Shown here: positions 18,157-27,845 of the stretch, one piece after another
How the letters are laid out: every line of letters begins with the position of its first letter
How positions within the stretch are numbered: position 1 is the first letter of the stretch
Origin: Hoylesella timonensis S9-PR14
Lineage (GTDB): Bacteria; Bacteroidota; Bacteroidia; Bacteroidales; Bacteroidaceae
Direction of reading: 5' to 3'
DNA: 64,000 bases
Assembly: GCF_000762405.1 (NCBI RefSeq)
Contig: NZ_JRPQ01000066.1
Location: 1 to 64,000, forward strand
Made by a program: the position numbers and the translations under genes
The notes under the pieces: generated by a model
Databases searched by the model: none
The model's input: only the letters and a program-made list of their open reading frames with translations
What the model was told of the DNA's origin: nothing

Positions 18157-18222
18157 AAAACAGTCTGTTTTGGCAGGTAAAACAAACTGTTTTGGTGTCC
18201 AAAATAGTCTGTTTTACACGGT
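18157..18222. repeat. Three tandem 22-bp repeats with palindromic cores
   Basis: Units start at 18157, 18179 and 18201. The first core AAAACAGTCTGTTTT is a perfect palindrome around a central T; the other two keep the CTGTTTT half and most of the left half. The exact 22-bp spacing puts the cores on the same face of the helix. The array lies between two convergent genes, not in a promoter. Confidence 0.85.
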
Positions 18223-18299
18223 TCTGCCAACCATACATTGGCACAAATTGCAAAGCCAAGAGCATCAGAGTCTATGGCGTCATGCTGAAAGAAGAAGCA

Positions 18300-18332
18300 A
18301 AATAGGCATGAAACTTTGTTCCATGCCTATTT
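18300..18332. terminator. Terminator after the response regulator gene
   Basis: AAATAGGCATG and CATGCCTATTT form a perfect 11-bp stem around an 11-base loop, about 45 bp downstream of the leftward response regulator. Confidence 0.75.
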
Positions 18333-18375
18333 ATATTTGCAGAAGTTGTTGACACAACAACCTTATACGAGCTTA

Positions 18376-19074
18376 TCAATCCTCTTCGGGAGTAATCAAT
18401 TTGTACCCTTTACCATGAATGTTGATAATCTCTATTTGGTCATCATCTTTCAAGTGTTTGCGCAGCTTGGTGATATAAACATCCATGGAGCGTGCGTTAA
18501 AGTAGTTGTCATCAATCCAAATAGTTTTCAAAGCAAAGTCGCGTTGCAATATTTCATTGGCATGAGAGCAAAGTAATGATAACAATTCATTTTCTTTGGT
18601 TGTCAACTTCGTTTGTTTATCTCCTATAGTCAACAACTGTTTTTGGGTATCGAAAACAAAGCGACCGATTTGGTAAACGGTTTTTTCCTTCGTCTTTTTG
18701 CCACGGACACGACGCAAGATGGCTTCAATGCGCAATACTAATTCCTCCATGGAGAAGGGTTTAGTAATATAATCGTCTGCTCCAATCTTGAAACCTTCGA
18801 GTATATCTTCTTTCAACACCTTGGCTGTAAGGAAGATGATAGGCATTTCTGCATTGGCTTGTCTTATCTCCTGTGCCAAAGTAAAACCGTCTTTCTTAGG
18901 CATCATGACATCCAACACACAAATATCATATCTATCTTTCAAAAACTCTTTATATCCTTCTTCGCCGTCTGGACACAAGGTGGCAATATAACCTTTCGCT
19001 TGTAAATACTCTCTAAGAAGCATTCCTAAATTCTCATCGTCCTCACACAATAGGATTTTCAATTTCTCTTCCAT
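18376..19074 (-). CDS. rprY: OmpR-family response regulator (RprY-like)
   Basis: DNA-binding response regulator. The receiver domain (residues 1-120) has the acidic pair D12-D13, phosphoacceptor D55 in CVLDVMMP, Thr in FLTAK and Lys in TKPF. The C-terminal winged helix carries LTTKENELLSLLCSH and a GKGYKL wing. The 232-residue length fits. It follows its partner histidine kinase by about 28 bp on the same strand. The name follows resemblance to the Bacteroides RprXY pair; the regulon is unknown. Confidence 0.9.
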   Translation of the reverse strand: MEEKLKILLCEDDENLGMLLREYLQAKGYIATLCPDGEEGYKEFLKDRYDICVLDVMMPKKDGFTLAQEIRQANAEMPIIFLTAKVLKEDILEGFKIGADDYITKPFSMEELVLRIEAILRRVRGKKTKEKTVYQIGRFVFDTQKQLLTIGDKQTKLTTKENELLSLLCSHANEILQRDFALKTIWIDDNYFNARSMDVYITKLRKHLKDDDQIEIINIHGKGYKLITPEED

Positions 19075-19101
19075 AGTCTTATTTGTTTTAATGAATAATT
19101 A

Positions 19102-20661
19102 TTAATCTTTAATCACTGGGAGCTTAATCGTAAACGTGGTCCCATTTTTATATTCGCTGTCTACAGAGATGTCGCCTCCATGTAGATTGACGATTTTCTT
19201 CACATACGCTAATCCCAAGCCGAAGCCTTTCACATCATGCACATTACCTGTATGCACGCGATAGAACTTTTCAAATATTTTCCTTAAATTTTCCTTTTTA
19301 ATACCCAAGCCTGTATCTCGAATGGACAAATACAAATATTCTTTGTCATTCCATGTCTTCAAGAAGATATTAAGAGGTTGGTTGGGTTTCCCATATTTCA
19401 CCGCATTGTCCATCAAGTTGAAAAGAGCATTTTGGAAATGTACTTCGTCCACATAGATAGTAGAATCCACAGCGCCTATATCGGTATATATCTTTCCTCC
19501 CGTATGTTCAACACGCAAAGCGAAGGAGTGCGAGATGTTTTCTATCAGCTCGTTCAAGTCCAATTGTTTTTTCTTGAAAACAGCTTTCTTACGATCGAAC
19601 ATTGACATTTGCAAAACTTTCTCAACCAAGAACCGAAGACGTTTGGTCTCGTCTTGTATCACCGAACCGAGATGGTTCAGCATTGCCTCGCTTTTGGTCA
19701 GGCTCTTGTCATTCAACATTTGCGCTGCCAACGAGATACTGGCTATCGGTGTTTTCAGCTCATGCGTCATATTATTGATAAAGTCGTTCTTTATTTCGGT
19801 GTAACGCTTTTGCCTAAACACAATCACAATTGTAAAAATGAAAGTTATCAACAAAATCACAGTGAACACAATGGCGGGCATGATGAACCGAACAGAGGAA
19901 AAGATATAGCTGTTCATGTCTGGGAAATGCAAGCGCACCACGCCTGTCTTTGAAGCAGGGTCATTACGGAACAATACCTGTGAATAGGTGTACTCTTCGC
20001 CATCATCAGAATAATCAGAGCATCGATAAACCTCTCTCCCATCTTGGGTGGTCACTCTGAAATGATAAGGTATGTTGATCCCATTGTTCATCAACTCTGA
20101 TTTTAAGTCCTGATCGAGCAACTTAAAATTGATTCTTTCTTTCAAAGGCTTTTCAGAGGCAGAGTACAATATCGAATACACTACTTCATCTAAGAGTGCA
20201 CGCTGATACACATAACGATTTTTCACTATCTCCTGCAAAGATTTTGTAGCTTCCGAAAGGGAGTTCTTGTCACTTTGCAAAATCATACCCTTAGGCATTT
20301 GAGACGGTTTTACCGTAATAGTCTTTAGCTCAAACGCTGAATACATCGTCCCATCTTTTCCCGTTACAGAGAATTGATGCGATTGTTGCAACGTTCCATC
20401 GGGTTTTCCCGAACGCGTTCCGATAGAGTCTTGAATGAAAGCACGACGCTCTGTTTCATTGACATCTTTCTGTAAATATCGGAAAGTTTCGTTATATTCA
20501 AGATTACGCGCTGCTTGGTTCAAAGCTCTGTTGACAGACTCGTCAAACTGTTCTTTCTTCATATCTGCCATTTCCTGAAAATATTTCAGCTGTAAAAATA
20601 GCAGCACAAGGAAAGAAACTCCCATGATGACCGAGATAATCCAAATCGTCCTCTTTTTCAT
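19102..20661 (-). CDS. rprX: Membrane sensor histidine kinase (RprX-like)
   Basis: Partner of the downstream regulator. The 519-residue protein has two membrane helices (about 5-25 and 240-262) bounding a periplasmic sensor region, then HisKA with the phospho-His in MTHELKTPIAS near residue 299 and a HATPase domain with NLMDNAVKYG, DTGLGI and GFGLGLAYVKKI. I start at 20661 (MKKRTIW) rather than six codons upstream, where the first helix begins naturally. Confidence 0.9.
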   Translation of the reverse strand: MKKRTIWIISVIMGVSFLVLLFLQLKYFQEMADMKKEQFDESVNRALNQAARNLEYNETFRYLQKDVNETERRAFIQDSIGTRSGKPDGTLQQSHQFSVTGKDGTMYSAFELKTITVKPSQMPKGMILQSDKNSLSEATKSLQEIVKNRYVYQRALLDEVVYSILYSASEKPLKERINFKLLDQDLKSELMNNGINIPYHFRVTTQDGREVYRCSDYSDDGEEYTYSQVLFRNDPASKTGVVRLHFPDMNSYIFSSVRFIMPAIVFTVILLITFIFTIVIVFRQKRYTEIKNDFINNMTHELKTPIASISLAAQMLNDKSLTKSEAMLNHLGSVIQDETKRLRFLVEKVLQMSMFDRKKAVFKKKQLDLNELIENISHSFALRVEHTGGKIYTDIGAVDSTIYVDEVHFQNALFNLMDNAVKYGKPNQPLNIFLKTWNDKEYLYLSIRDTGLGIKKENLRKIFEKFYRVHTGNVHDVKGFGLGLAYVKKIVNLHGGDISVDSEYKNGTTFTIKLPVIKD

Positions 20662-20829
20662 ATAGTACAAAGATAACAAATCTCTTAATTCATTAACAGT
20701 ATCATGTTAAATAAAAAGAGCAGTTTATAGTATATTAACTAAAAATGAAAGTATAGTTACCTTAATGCAATTAAAGCAATACATTTATCACAAAAAAGAT
20801 AGTTATAGGGAACAACTTACTACCTATTC

Positions 20830-20868
20830 AAAAAAAAGAGATGCACAAATTTAACATTCGCACATCTC
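20830..20868 (-). terminator. Terminator after the EF-G paralogue
   Basis: On the minus strand GAGATG (20863-20868) pairs with CATCTC (20838-20843), followed by a run of T. It lies 20 bp beyond the stop of the EF-G-like gene. Confidence 0.75.
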
Positions 20869-20888
20869 CTTTACATTGTATGTTATTT

Positions 20889-23051
20889 TTAATCTTCGTC
20901 CGAAACTTTCTCTGCTTCGTGTTCAGCAATAAGCTGTGACTGCAAATCATTAGGTACAAGTTCGTAACTTGAGAACTTGGTTGTAAATGAAGCACGACCG
21001 CCCGTAATCGAACTTAAAGCTATCGAATAGTTGGAAAGCTCCTTTAGAGGTATCTTAGCAACCAGTTTTTGGTAACCAGCCTCGCTATCCATGCCCATAA
21101 TGAGTGCACGTCGACCTTGCAAATCACTCATCACATCACCCATATAATCGCCAGGAACAAACACTTCCAAATCATAAATAGGCTCCAAAATCTTTGGTCC
21201 TGCATTTTTGAACGCATCGGCAAAGGCATGTCGTGCCGCCAAAGTAAAGGATAATTCATTGGAATCAACGGGGTGCATCTTACCATCATAGACAACAACT
21301 CGAACGTCTCGGGCATAACTTCCTGTCAAAGGACCTTGCTCCATGCAGTCCATAACTCCTTTTTGGATGGCTGGAATGAAACGCAGGTCAATGGCACCAC
21401 CGACAACGGAATTGATGAATACCAGCTTTCCTCCCCATGGCAGGTCAACTTCTTCTTTGCTCTTGATGTTCATCTTGAACTCTTGACCGTTAAACTTGTA
21501 ATGAGTAGGATCTGGCATTCCCTCGGCATAAGGCTCAACAATCAAGTGAACTTCACCAAATTGTCCTGCTCCTCCCGACTGCTTCTTATGACGATATTCT
21601 GCTCGTGCTTGCTTGGTAATCGTCTCGCGATAAGGAATTTTCGGTTCAAAAAAGTTAATCGGAAGCTTGTCATTGTTTTCAAGACGCCACTTCAAAGTAC
21701 GCAAATGGAACTCTCCCTGACCATGGACAATCGTCTGTCGCAACTCCTTAGATTGCTCCACTACCCAAGTGGGGTCTTCTTGACGCATCTTTAACAAGGC
21801 TGCCATGACCTTCTCCGTATCGCCAGCATTGACAGCTTTCACCGCTCTACTGTATTTTGAATTGGGATATTTAATGAAGTCAAATCGCCATTCGCAATCC
21901 TTCTCATTGAGTGTGTTTCCTGTTTTCACATCTTTTAGCTTCACCGTACAACCAATATCACCAGCATTTAGTTGGTCTACCGCAATACGATTGGAACCTG
22001 CACAGGCATACAATTGACCGATTCTCTCTCTCGATCCACGATCTGCATTGATGAGATCATCGCCCGACTTCACGCTACCGCTCATTACTTTGAAATAAGA
22101 TACTTCGCCAATGTGCGGTTCAAGACCCGTTTTGAAGAAATACAAAGAAGTGGGACCGTCAGAATTTGGGTCAATTTCCTCACCACGTGTATTATGGATT
22201 TTAGGCATCTCATTCACAAAAGGAACTACATTTCCCAAGAATTCCATCAAGCGACGAACTCCCTTGTCCTGCCCTGCACAAACACAGAATACAGGGAAAA
22301 TGCTTCTCGTCACCAAGCCTTTGCGAATACCTTCACGCAATTCATCTTCCGTTAGGCTTTCTGTATCAAAGAATTTCTCCATCAAACTCTCATCATTTTC
22401 AGCTGCTGCCTCGACAAGAGCTTTGTGCAATTCAAGTGCTTTCTCTTTCTCTTCTTCGGGTATCTCCTCAATAATTGGCATACCACCTTCTTCTTTCCAA
22501 GAATATTTCTTCATCAACAAAACGTCGATAATCTCGTTGAAGTTTGAGCCAGTTTGTACAGGATATTGAATCTGAACACACTTGGAACCATAAATATCCT
22601 TCATGGAATTAATGACAACATCAAAGTCACACTTGTCAGAATCAAGCTGATTGATCAAAAAGATAACAGGCTTTTTAAGCTTTTCGGTATATCTAAAGTT
22701 ATTTTGCGTACCAACCTCTGGACCATACTGACCGTTAATCAAGATAACAGCCTGATCCGTAACGTTTAAAGCAGTAATAGCTCCTCCCACAAAGTCATCG
22801 GCTCCAGGACAGTCTATGATATTTAATTTCTTGTTATTCCATTCCACATGGAAAACTGTTGGAAATACAGAATATCCATATTCCTGCTCTACGGGGAAGT
22901 AATCGCTCACTGTATTTTTTGCTTCCACCGTACCACGGCGCTTAATAATACCGCTTCCATACAACATACTCTCGGCAAGCGTGGTCTTGCCGCTACCCGC
23001 ACTGCCAAGCAATGCAATGTTTTTGATTTCGTTTGTCTGATATACTTTCAT
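20889..23051 (-). CDS. fusA2: EF-G paralogue lacking the catalytic histidine (EF-G2-like)
   Basis: Translation elongation factor G paralogue of 720 residues with all five EF-G domains. G1 reads GSAGSGKTT (16-24) instead of the canonical AHIDAGKTT. In switch II, DCPGADDF (80-87) has Ala84 where EF-G has its catalytic His, and the guanine motif reads NQLD rather than NKxD. Domain IV with GGAGQFGEVHLIVEP and domain V with GDYMGDVMSDLQGRR are well kept. This matches my knowledge of Bacteroides EF-G2, a translocase without GTPase activity that supports gut colonisation. It is a single gene, divergent from hemW. Confidence 0.9.
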   Translation of the reverse strand: MKVYQTNEIKNIALLGSAGSGKTTLAESMLYGSGIIKRRGTVEAKNTVSDYFPVEQEYGYSVFPTVFHVEWNNKKLNIIDCPGADDFVGGAITALNVTDQAVILINGQYGPEVGTQNNFRYTEKLKKPVIFLINQLDSDKCDFDVVINSMKDIYGSKCVQIQYPVQTGSNFNEIIDVLLMKKYSWKEEGGMPIIEEIPEEEKEKALELHKALVEAAAENDESLMEKFFDTESLTEDELREGIRKGLVTRSIFPVFCVCAGQDKGVRRLMEFLGNVVPFVNEMPKIHNTRGEEIDPNSDGPTSLYFFKTGLEPHIGEVSYFKVMSGSVKSGDDLINADRGSRERIGQLYACAGSNRIAVDQLNAGDIGCTVKLKDVKTGNTLNEKDCEWRFDFIKYPNSKYSRAVKAVNAGDTEKVMAALLKMRQEDPTWVVEQSKELRQTIVHGQGEFHLRTLKWRLENNDKLPINFFEPKIPYRETITKQARAEYRHKKQSGGAGQFGEVHLIVEPYAEGMPDPTHYKFNGQEFKMNIKSKEEVDLPWGGKLVFINSVVGGAIDLRFIPAIQKGVMDCMEQGPLTGSYARDVRVVVYDGKMHPVDSNELSFTLAARHAFADAFKNAGPKILEPIYDLEVFVPGDYMGDVMSDLQGRRALIMGMDSEAGYQKLVAKIPLKELSNYSIALSSITGGRASFTTKFSSYELVPNDLQSQLIAEHEAEKVSDED

Positions 23052-23155
23052 ATCGGTTATAGATTTAAAAGGGTTAGTACTAAATGTTCAAAAGTTGTTG
23101 ACGCCTAAATTACGCATTTTTTTAATAAGTTCCAAAAGTATTATCAGAAAATTAG

Positions 23156-23163
23156 TATTTTTG
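23156..23163 (+). promoter_or_regulatory. -7 box (TATTTTTG) upstream of hemW
   Basis: TATTTTTG fits TAnnTTTG, 19 bp before the hemW ATG. Confidence 0.45.
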
Positions 23164-23182
23164 CAAATGTATTTGTTTAATC

Positions 23183-24343
23183 ATGGCTGGCTTATATCTT
23201 CATATCCCTTTTTGTGCAAGTCGTTGCATCTATTGCGGTTTTTACTCAACCACAAATCTTTCTTTAAGACAAAAATACGTAGATGCCCTCTGTCAAGAGT
23301 TACGATTGAGACGGGATTACCTTTCTGATATAGAGACTCACCTTTCCGAAGACACCCATTTGATTCGAACAATATATATAGGTGGAGGTACGCCCTCACA
23401 ACTCACTCCTGCACAACTTCAACAGATTTTTGAGGTAATTGCCAGCATCTATTTTAATGGCAATCTGTCAACCATGCGTAGCCAATGCGAGGTGACTCTC
23501 GAATGTAATCCCGATGATATATCACCATCGTTCGTTGATTTTCTCGAACAATCACCTGTAAACCGAATTAGTATGGGGGTGCAAACGTTCTCCAATGCAC
23601 AGTTGAACTTCCTTCACAGGAGGCATGAAGCAAAGGATGTAGCGACGGCTGTCAAGCTATTACGAAAGATAGGTGTGGACAATATCAGCATCGACTTGAT
23701 GTTTGGGTTTCCCAACCAGTCGTTGGCAGCTTGGGAAAGAGACATTCTGCAAGCACTGGACTTAGGCGTTGAGCACATTTCCGCTTATAGCTTGATGTAC
23801 GAAGAAGGCACACCACTCAACCAACTATTAAAAAGCAATAAGATTCATGAAATTGATGACGAACTTTCACTACAGATGTATCAAACGTTGGTTCATCATC
23901 TCAAAGCAGCTGGTTACGAACATTACGAGATTAGCAATTTTGCAAAACCAGGAAAACAAAGTTGCCACAATAGCAGCTACTGGCATGCCATACCTTATTT
24001 GGGCATTGGTGCAGCGGCACATTCATATAATATCGAGTCAAGACAATGGAATGTTTCTGACTTAAAGACCTACATTACAGCCATTGAACAAGGCAAGATT
24101 CCTGCAGAAAAAGAATGGTTGGATGCTGATACTCGCTACAATGACCTCGTGACTACTGCCCTGAGAACCTCGCAAGGTATTCGCCTCTCAGCCCTTACTC
24201 CTCACTATCGGAACTTCTTACTACAACAGGCGAAAAGGTTTATTGACCAACATCTCATGGAAATAGAGGGTGATTATATTCGCTTAACGACAGAAGGAAT
24301 TTATATCAGTGATGCCATTATGACCGATTTAATCTATGCTTAA
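23183..24343 (+). CDS. hemW: HemW-type radical SAM heme chaperone
   Basis: Radical SAM protein related to coproporphyrinogen dehydrogenase. C11, C15 and C18 in HIPFCASRCIYCGFY form the CxxxCxxC cluster site. IGGGTPSQL, the SAM-binding GG motif, and SMGVQTFSNAQL follow, with the HemW C-terminal winged region. At 386 residues it is HemW-sized (HemN is longer), so it is probably a heme chaperone rather than a true HemN. Its 3' end overlaps the convergent small gene by 26 bp. Confidence 0.92.
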   Translation: MAGLYLHIPFCASRCIYCGFYSTTNLSLRQKYVDALCQELRLRRDYLSDIETHLSEDTHLIRTIYIGGGTPSQLTPAQLQQIFEVIASIYFNGNLSTMRSQCEVTLECNPDDISPSFVDFLEQSPVNRISMGVQTFSNAQLNFLHRRHEAKDVATAVKLLRKIGVDNISIDLMFGFPNQSLAAWERDILQALDLGVEHISAYSLMYEEGTPLNQLLKSNKIHEIDDELSLQMYQTLVHHLKAAGYEHYEISNFAKPGKQSCHNSSYWHAIPYLGIGAAAHSYNIESRQWNVSDLKTYITAIEQGKIPAEKEWLDADTRYNDLVTTALRTSQGIRLSALTPHYRNFLLQQAKRFIDQHLMEIEGDYIRLTTEGIYISDAIMTDLIYA

Positions 24344-24662
24344 ATTCTTCGTAGGCTTGCTTTTTGACATCTTCCTCTACTTCTGACAGAGACCGATGCC
24401 CAGAAAGAGTTGCCTTGGTCCAAACACATAGCAAAAAAGTTACGATGACAACAGCAGCCGATATCAGCCAATTCAATATTTCATTCGCTCCATCAACCAA
24501 CTTGAAAGCGAGGATTCCGCAGACCAAAGGCACAGCCCATAGCAGCCAATCAAAGCCTGTTCTCATCTTGTAGCTTTCTTCTATCTCTCTATACTCCTGA
24601 TTTTTAGACAAGAGCTCACGCCTATGCGACTGCCAATAAAGTTCAAACGCATCATCCTTCAC
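24318..24662 (-). CDS. Small membrane protein coupled to the uracil permease gene
   Basis: A 114-residue protein with a charged N-terminus (about 1-36), two hydrophobic helices (about 38-56 and 63-82) and an acidic C-terminal segment. Its ATG overlaps the last 11 bases of the permease gene, suggesting translational coupling, and its own 3' end overlaps hemW antisense. I do not recognise the family. Confidence 0.75.
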   Translation of the reverse strand: MKDDAFELYWQSHRRELLSKNQEYREIEESYKMRTGFDWLLWAVPLVCGILAFKLVDGANEILNWLISAAVVIVTFLLCVWTKATLSGHRSLSEVEEDVKKQAYEEFKHRLNRS

Positions 24663-26022
24663 GCATCTCCTCCTCTTTGTCTTTAGGTAAAACCAAATTG
24701 AGTACTACACCCACGATGGCACTCAGTCCTATACCACTCATCTTCGTCAGTTCGCCTTCACCACCTGGTAAATAGTAAAAGACCACCAAACTTGCCAAGA
24801 TGCCACCGATGATACAGCAAAGAGCTCTCCAACGGTTTGATTTGAGCGAATTTGCGTACATGAGACAAATCACCATTAAGACGCCTATCAAGATGCCACG
24901 GAGGGTGAAATCGAGTATAGCACCACCGATTCCCAATGTCAATGTAACAGAAACAATGATGACATTCCTTTGATGATTCATGTCAACCTTATGTTGAATA
25001 AGATTCTGCACCCCTACACTCGCAATTGTACCAAAAAGCAATAACATGATTCCCCCCAGTACCGCTTGTGGTATGCTCTGCAAAAGAGCACTCAATTTAC
25101 CAATCACCGAAAAGACAATGGCAGTGAGGGCTGAAATTCGTATCACTTGTGGATGTGTCACCTTCGTAATCTGCATTGCACCTGTCACCTCCGAATAGGT
25201 AGTTACAGGAGGGCCGCCAAAGAAGCTAGCCGCCAAACATGCCAAGCCATCACCTAACATCGTGCGGTGCAAACCTGGCTCTTCAACAAAGTCTTTACCT
25301 GCTACTGCTCCCACAACATACACATCGCCAATATGCTCAATGACAGGTGCAATGGCTACGGGTATCATATAGATAAAAGGTTTCCATGCAAATTCGGGCC
25401 AATGAAAGTTTGACAACGAACCCGGAAGTGCAAACCATGCTGCCGATTGTACTTTTGAAAAATCGACTTCACCTAATAGGGCTGCCACAATGAAACCGAC
25501 GATGATTCCACACACGATAGGCACTAATTTGAGCAAACCCTTACCCAACATCAAGACAGTAATGGCAGTGACCAGGGCAACAAATGCCAATAGCCAGTTT
25601 TCTTTCGCCATATTTACCGCCGAACCAGACAGCGACAGTCCTATCAAGATAATCACAGGACCTATCACTACGGGTGGGAAAAGGCGATTCAACAGTTTCC
25701 TTCCTTGCCATTTCACTAAGGCACTCATCAGAAAGTAGACCAACGCCACACCCGCAATGCCTGCCAATGTCCCTGGCATGCCCCACATCTTGGAAGCTTC
25801 GATAATGGGAGCAATGAAAGCAAAACTTGAACCTAAGAAAATAGGCACTTTTCCTTTCGTTACCAAATGAAAGATAAAAGTACCTATGCCTGCTGTAAAC
25901 AAAGCCGTAGCGGGGTCAAGTCCTACCAATAAAGGAACCAACACCGTTGCACCAAATGCCACGAAAAGGAATTGCACTCCCACAACACCTTTTCTAAAAG
26001 GAGTTAATTGTATGTTATTCAT
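24652..26022 (-). CDS. uraA: Uracil/xanthine permease (NCS2 family)
   Basis: Inner-membrane nucleobase:proton symporter. The 456-residue protein has about 14 hydrophobic segments and the NCS2 signature region (AVAGKDFVEEPGLHRTMLGDGLACL). The start at 26022 (MNNIQLTPFRKG) is the family start; the upstream 48-codon extension overlaps noncoding promoter DNA. Substrate specificity between uracil and xanthine is inferred as uracil from overall resemblance to UraA and is not certain. Confidence 0.88.
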   Translation of the reverse strand: MNNIQLTPFRKGVVGVQFLFVAFGATVLVPLLVGLDPATALFTAGIGTFIFHLVTKGKVPIFLGSSFAFIAPIIEASKMWGMPGTLAGIAGVALVYFLMSALVKWQGRKLLNRLFPPVVIGPVIILIGLSLSGSAVNMAKENWLLAFVALVTAITVLMLGKGLLKLVPIVCGIIVGFIVAALLGEVDFSKVQSAAWFALPGSLSNFHWPEFAWKPFIYMIPVAIAPVIEHIGDVYVVGAVAGKDFVEEPGLHRTMLGDGLACLAASFFGGPPVTTYSEVTGAMQITKVTHPQVIRISALTAIVFSVIGKLSALLQSIPQAVLGGIMLLLFGTIASVGVQNLIQHKVDMNHQRNVIIVSVTLTLGIGGAILDFTLRGILIGVLMVICLMYANSLKSNRWRALCCIIGGILASLVVFYYLPGGEGELTKMSGIGLSAIVGVVLNLVLPKDKEEEMREG

Positions 26023-26031
26023 TCTAAGATA

Positions 26032-26039
26032 CAAAAATA
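26032..26039 (-). promoter_or_regulatory. -7 box (TATTTTTG) upstream of uraA
   Basis: TATTTTTG on the minus strand ends 9 bp before the ATG at 26022, giving a very short leader. The -33 box is unclear. Confidence 0.4.
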
Positions 26040-26193
26040 CAAATAATTCCTTGATAATGCATAAATTTGATTTATTTATTGCCATTGTTTGAAAAAATGA
26101 ATATCTTTGAACCGTGCTAACAAATCGTGTCACCATGTACACCTTATTATATATATATAAGCACAACGTGTCAAATCATAAACAATATAACCA

Positions 26194-27348
26194 ATGAAAC
26201 TAAGAAACATTTTTCTCATCATTCTCTCTTTTTGTATGGGATTACCACTTAATGCACAAAACAACATTAAGCTCGTTGTCGGTTCTTATGCCAATGAAAC
26301 AGGCAAAGGTATTTATTCGTTTGACTTCAACCAATCCACGGGCAAAGCTACCCCTTTGGATACGTTGGAAGTGAGCAACCCTTCTTTCCTCACCCTCTCT
26401 TCAGATGGTGCAATGATCTATGCGGTAAGCGAAAACTCAGAGGACGCTGCGTCAGTCCACGCCATTACCTTTGATCAAGCAACAGGGCGCATGAAGCTAC
26501 GTCAGAGTATGCCAACAAATGGTGCAGATCCTTGTTATGTGGAAACCAATGGCAACCTTCTCCTCACCGCCAACTATTCGGGTGGGTCTATGAGTGTGTT
26601 TCCCTTAAACATTGACGGGTCATTGGAACCCATGTCTCAACAATTCAAGGGGCATGCCAATGGGTCTGATGCGCAACGTCAAAATACGCCCCATATTCAT
26701 TGTACTCGATTTCTACCCGACGGCAATGGTGTCTTAGCTACTGATTTTAGTGCAGACCAGTTGTTAAGATTTGAGCTTACAGACATGAAAGCATTAGGAG
26801 ATCAGAAGGTGACAGCACAACTCACCAAAGGCTCTGGACCTCGTCATATAGCCTTTAGCACTGATAGCAGATTTGTTTATGTCATGAGTGAACTGTCTGG
26901 AGCCGTTACCGTTTATCAGTATAACTTCGGAAAGATGAAGAAAATTCAAGAGATATTGTCTAACGAAGTAGGCGCACGAGGAGGTGCAGACATTCATGTT
27001 TCGCCCGATGGACGTTTTCTTTACACCAGCAATCGATTGAAGAATGATGGCATCACTATATTTAAGATTGCCAATCGCACAGGGTTGTTGACCAAGGTGG
27101 GCTATCAACACACAGGCATACATCCACGCCATTTCAATATCACCCCTAACGGTCGATTCTTGTTGTGCGCATGCCGAGACAGCAATGTCATACAAGTATT
27201 TCGCATCAATAGTGCCACAGGATTGCTCACCGATACGCATCAAGACATTTCGGTGGACAAGGCTTCGTGCGTACAGTTCTACCCTATCGTTATGCAACCC
27301 GACCTCAATGGCGATGGTGTATTTAGAGTGATAGAAGTAACCAAATAG
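26194..27348 (+). CDS. Secreted lactonase-family beta-propeller protein
   Basis: A 384-residue protein with a signal peptide (NIFLIILSFCMGLPLNAQ) and seven-bladed propeller repeats of the 6-phosphogluconolactonase (YbhE/Pgl) family, including TANYSGGSMSVF, HIHCTRFLPDG and GSGPRHIAFSTD. Because it has an export signal it is unlikely to serve the cytosolic pentose phosphate pathway; a periplasmic lactonase role is possible. The substrate is not known. It is divergent from uraA and followed by repeat copy 2. Confidence 0.85.
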   Translation: MKLRNIFLIILSFCMGLPLNAQNNIKLVVGSYANETGKGIYSFDFNQSTGKATPLDTLEVSNPSFLTLSSDGAMIYAVSENSEDAASVHAITFDQATGRMKLRQSMPTNGADPCYVETNGNLLLTANYSGGSMSVFPLNIDGSLEPMSQQFKGHANGSDAQRQNTPHIHCTRFLPDGNGVLATDFSADQLLRFELTDMKALGDQKVTAQLTKGSGPRHIAFSTDSRFVYVMSELSGAVTVYQYNFGKMKKIQEILSNEVGARGGADIHVSPDGRFLYTSNRLKNDGITIFKIANRTGLLTKVGYQHTGIHPRHFNITPNGRFLLCACRDSNVIQVFRINSATGLLTDTHQDISVDKASCVQFYPIVMQPDLNGDGVFRVIEVTK

Positions 27349-27447
27349 GACATCTGCCCTTTTTTCGTGTGACAGATGAGTAAGCATACAACGAAAAAAC
27401 ACCAATTAAACAGTGTTTGTTAAATTGGTAGTACGTAGTATGCAAGA

Positions 27448-27845
27448 ATAATAAATGCTGAATTTTCTTTACAAAGTGTCTCTCATAACTCGCGTGTAAA
27501 CAACCAACGGCAAAGTTGGTCGCAAATACGCGAATTTTGAGAGACTTTTGTAATTCATTGCTATTGAATACGTTACACATAAATCATTTCTTTTCATTCG
27601 ATTTTTTACCATTTTTGGACGACTAAAGCATTGAGATAAGCGTGGAATTTGCATGCTTTAATGCTGTTGAAGCATGTGAATAACACCTCTAATGTATGTT
27701 TCCAAGAGCGTTAAATCTATGTTTCAACTTAAAAAGGCATTTATTTTGTTAAAATCAGCCCATTTTTGTATACCGTTTGCCTATTGATTTTTTCTATTTC
27801 GCAGATTTTAGATGACCGTTTTTTGGTAAATTTATAAGACAAAAG
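27448..27845 (+). repeat. Dispersed intergenic repeat, copy 2
   Basis: Full-length copy beginning ATAATAAATGCTG and ending near TAAGACAAAA. Both conserved hairpins are present, with the same stems and altered loops (ACCAAC/GTTGGT; CATGCTT/AAGCATG). The complementary 186-nt frame at 27469-27654 is open in this copy. It begins 100 bp after the lactonase gene and its right end faces the esterase gene 332 bp away. Between it and that gene I see only a -7 box. Confidence 0.95.

Noticed and set aside
18157..18222. 22-bp tandem units as a CRISPR array
   Set aside because: Only three units, contiguous with no spacers, no cas genes near, and the unit is palindromic A/T-rich.
26023..26166. 48-residue extension of the uracil permease
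   Set aside because: It would overlap the -7 box at 26032-26039 and does not resemble the NCS2 N-terminus.
27323..27580. Minus-strand frame between lactonase and repeat copy 2
   Set aside because: It is in a different frame from the repeat's conserved 61-codon frame, spans the repeat edge and is not kept in other copies.
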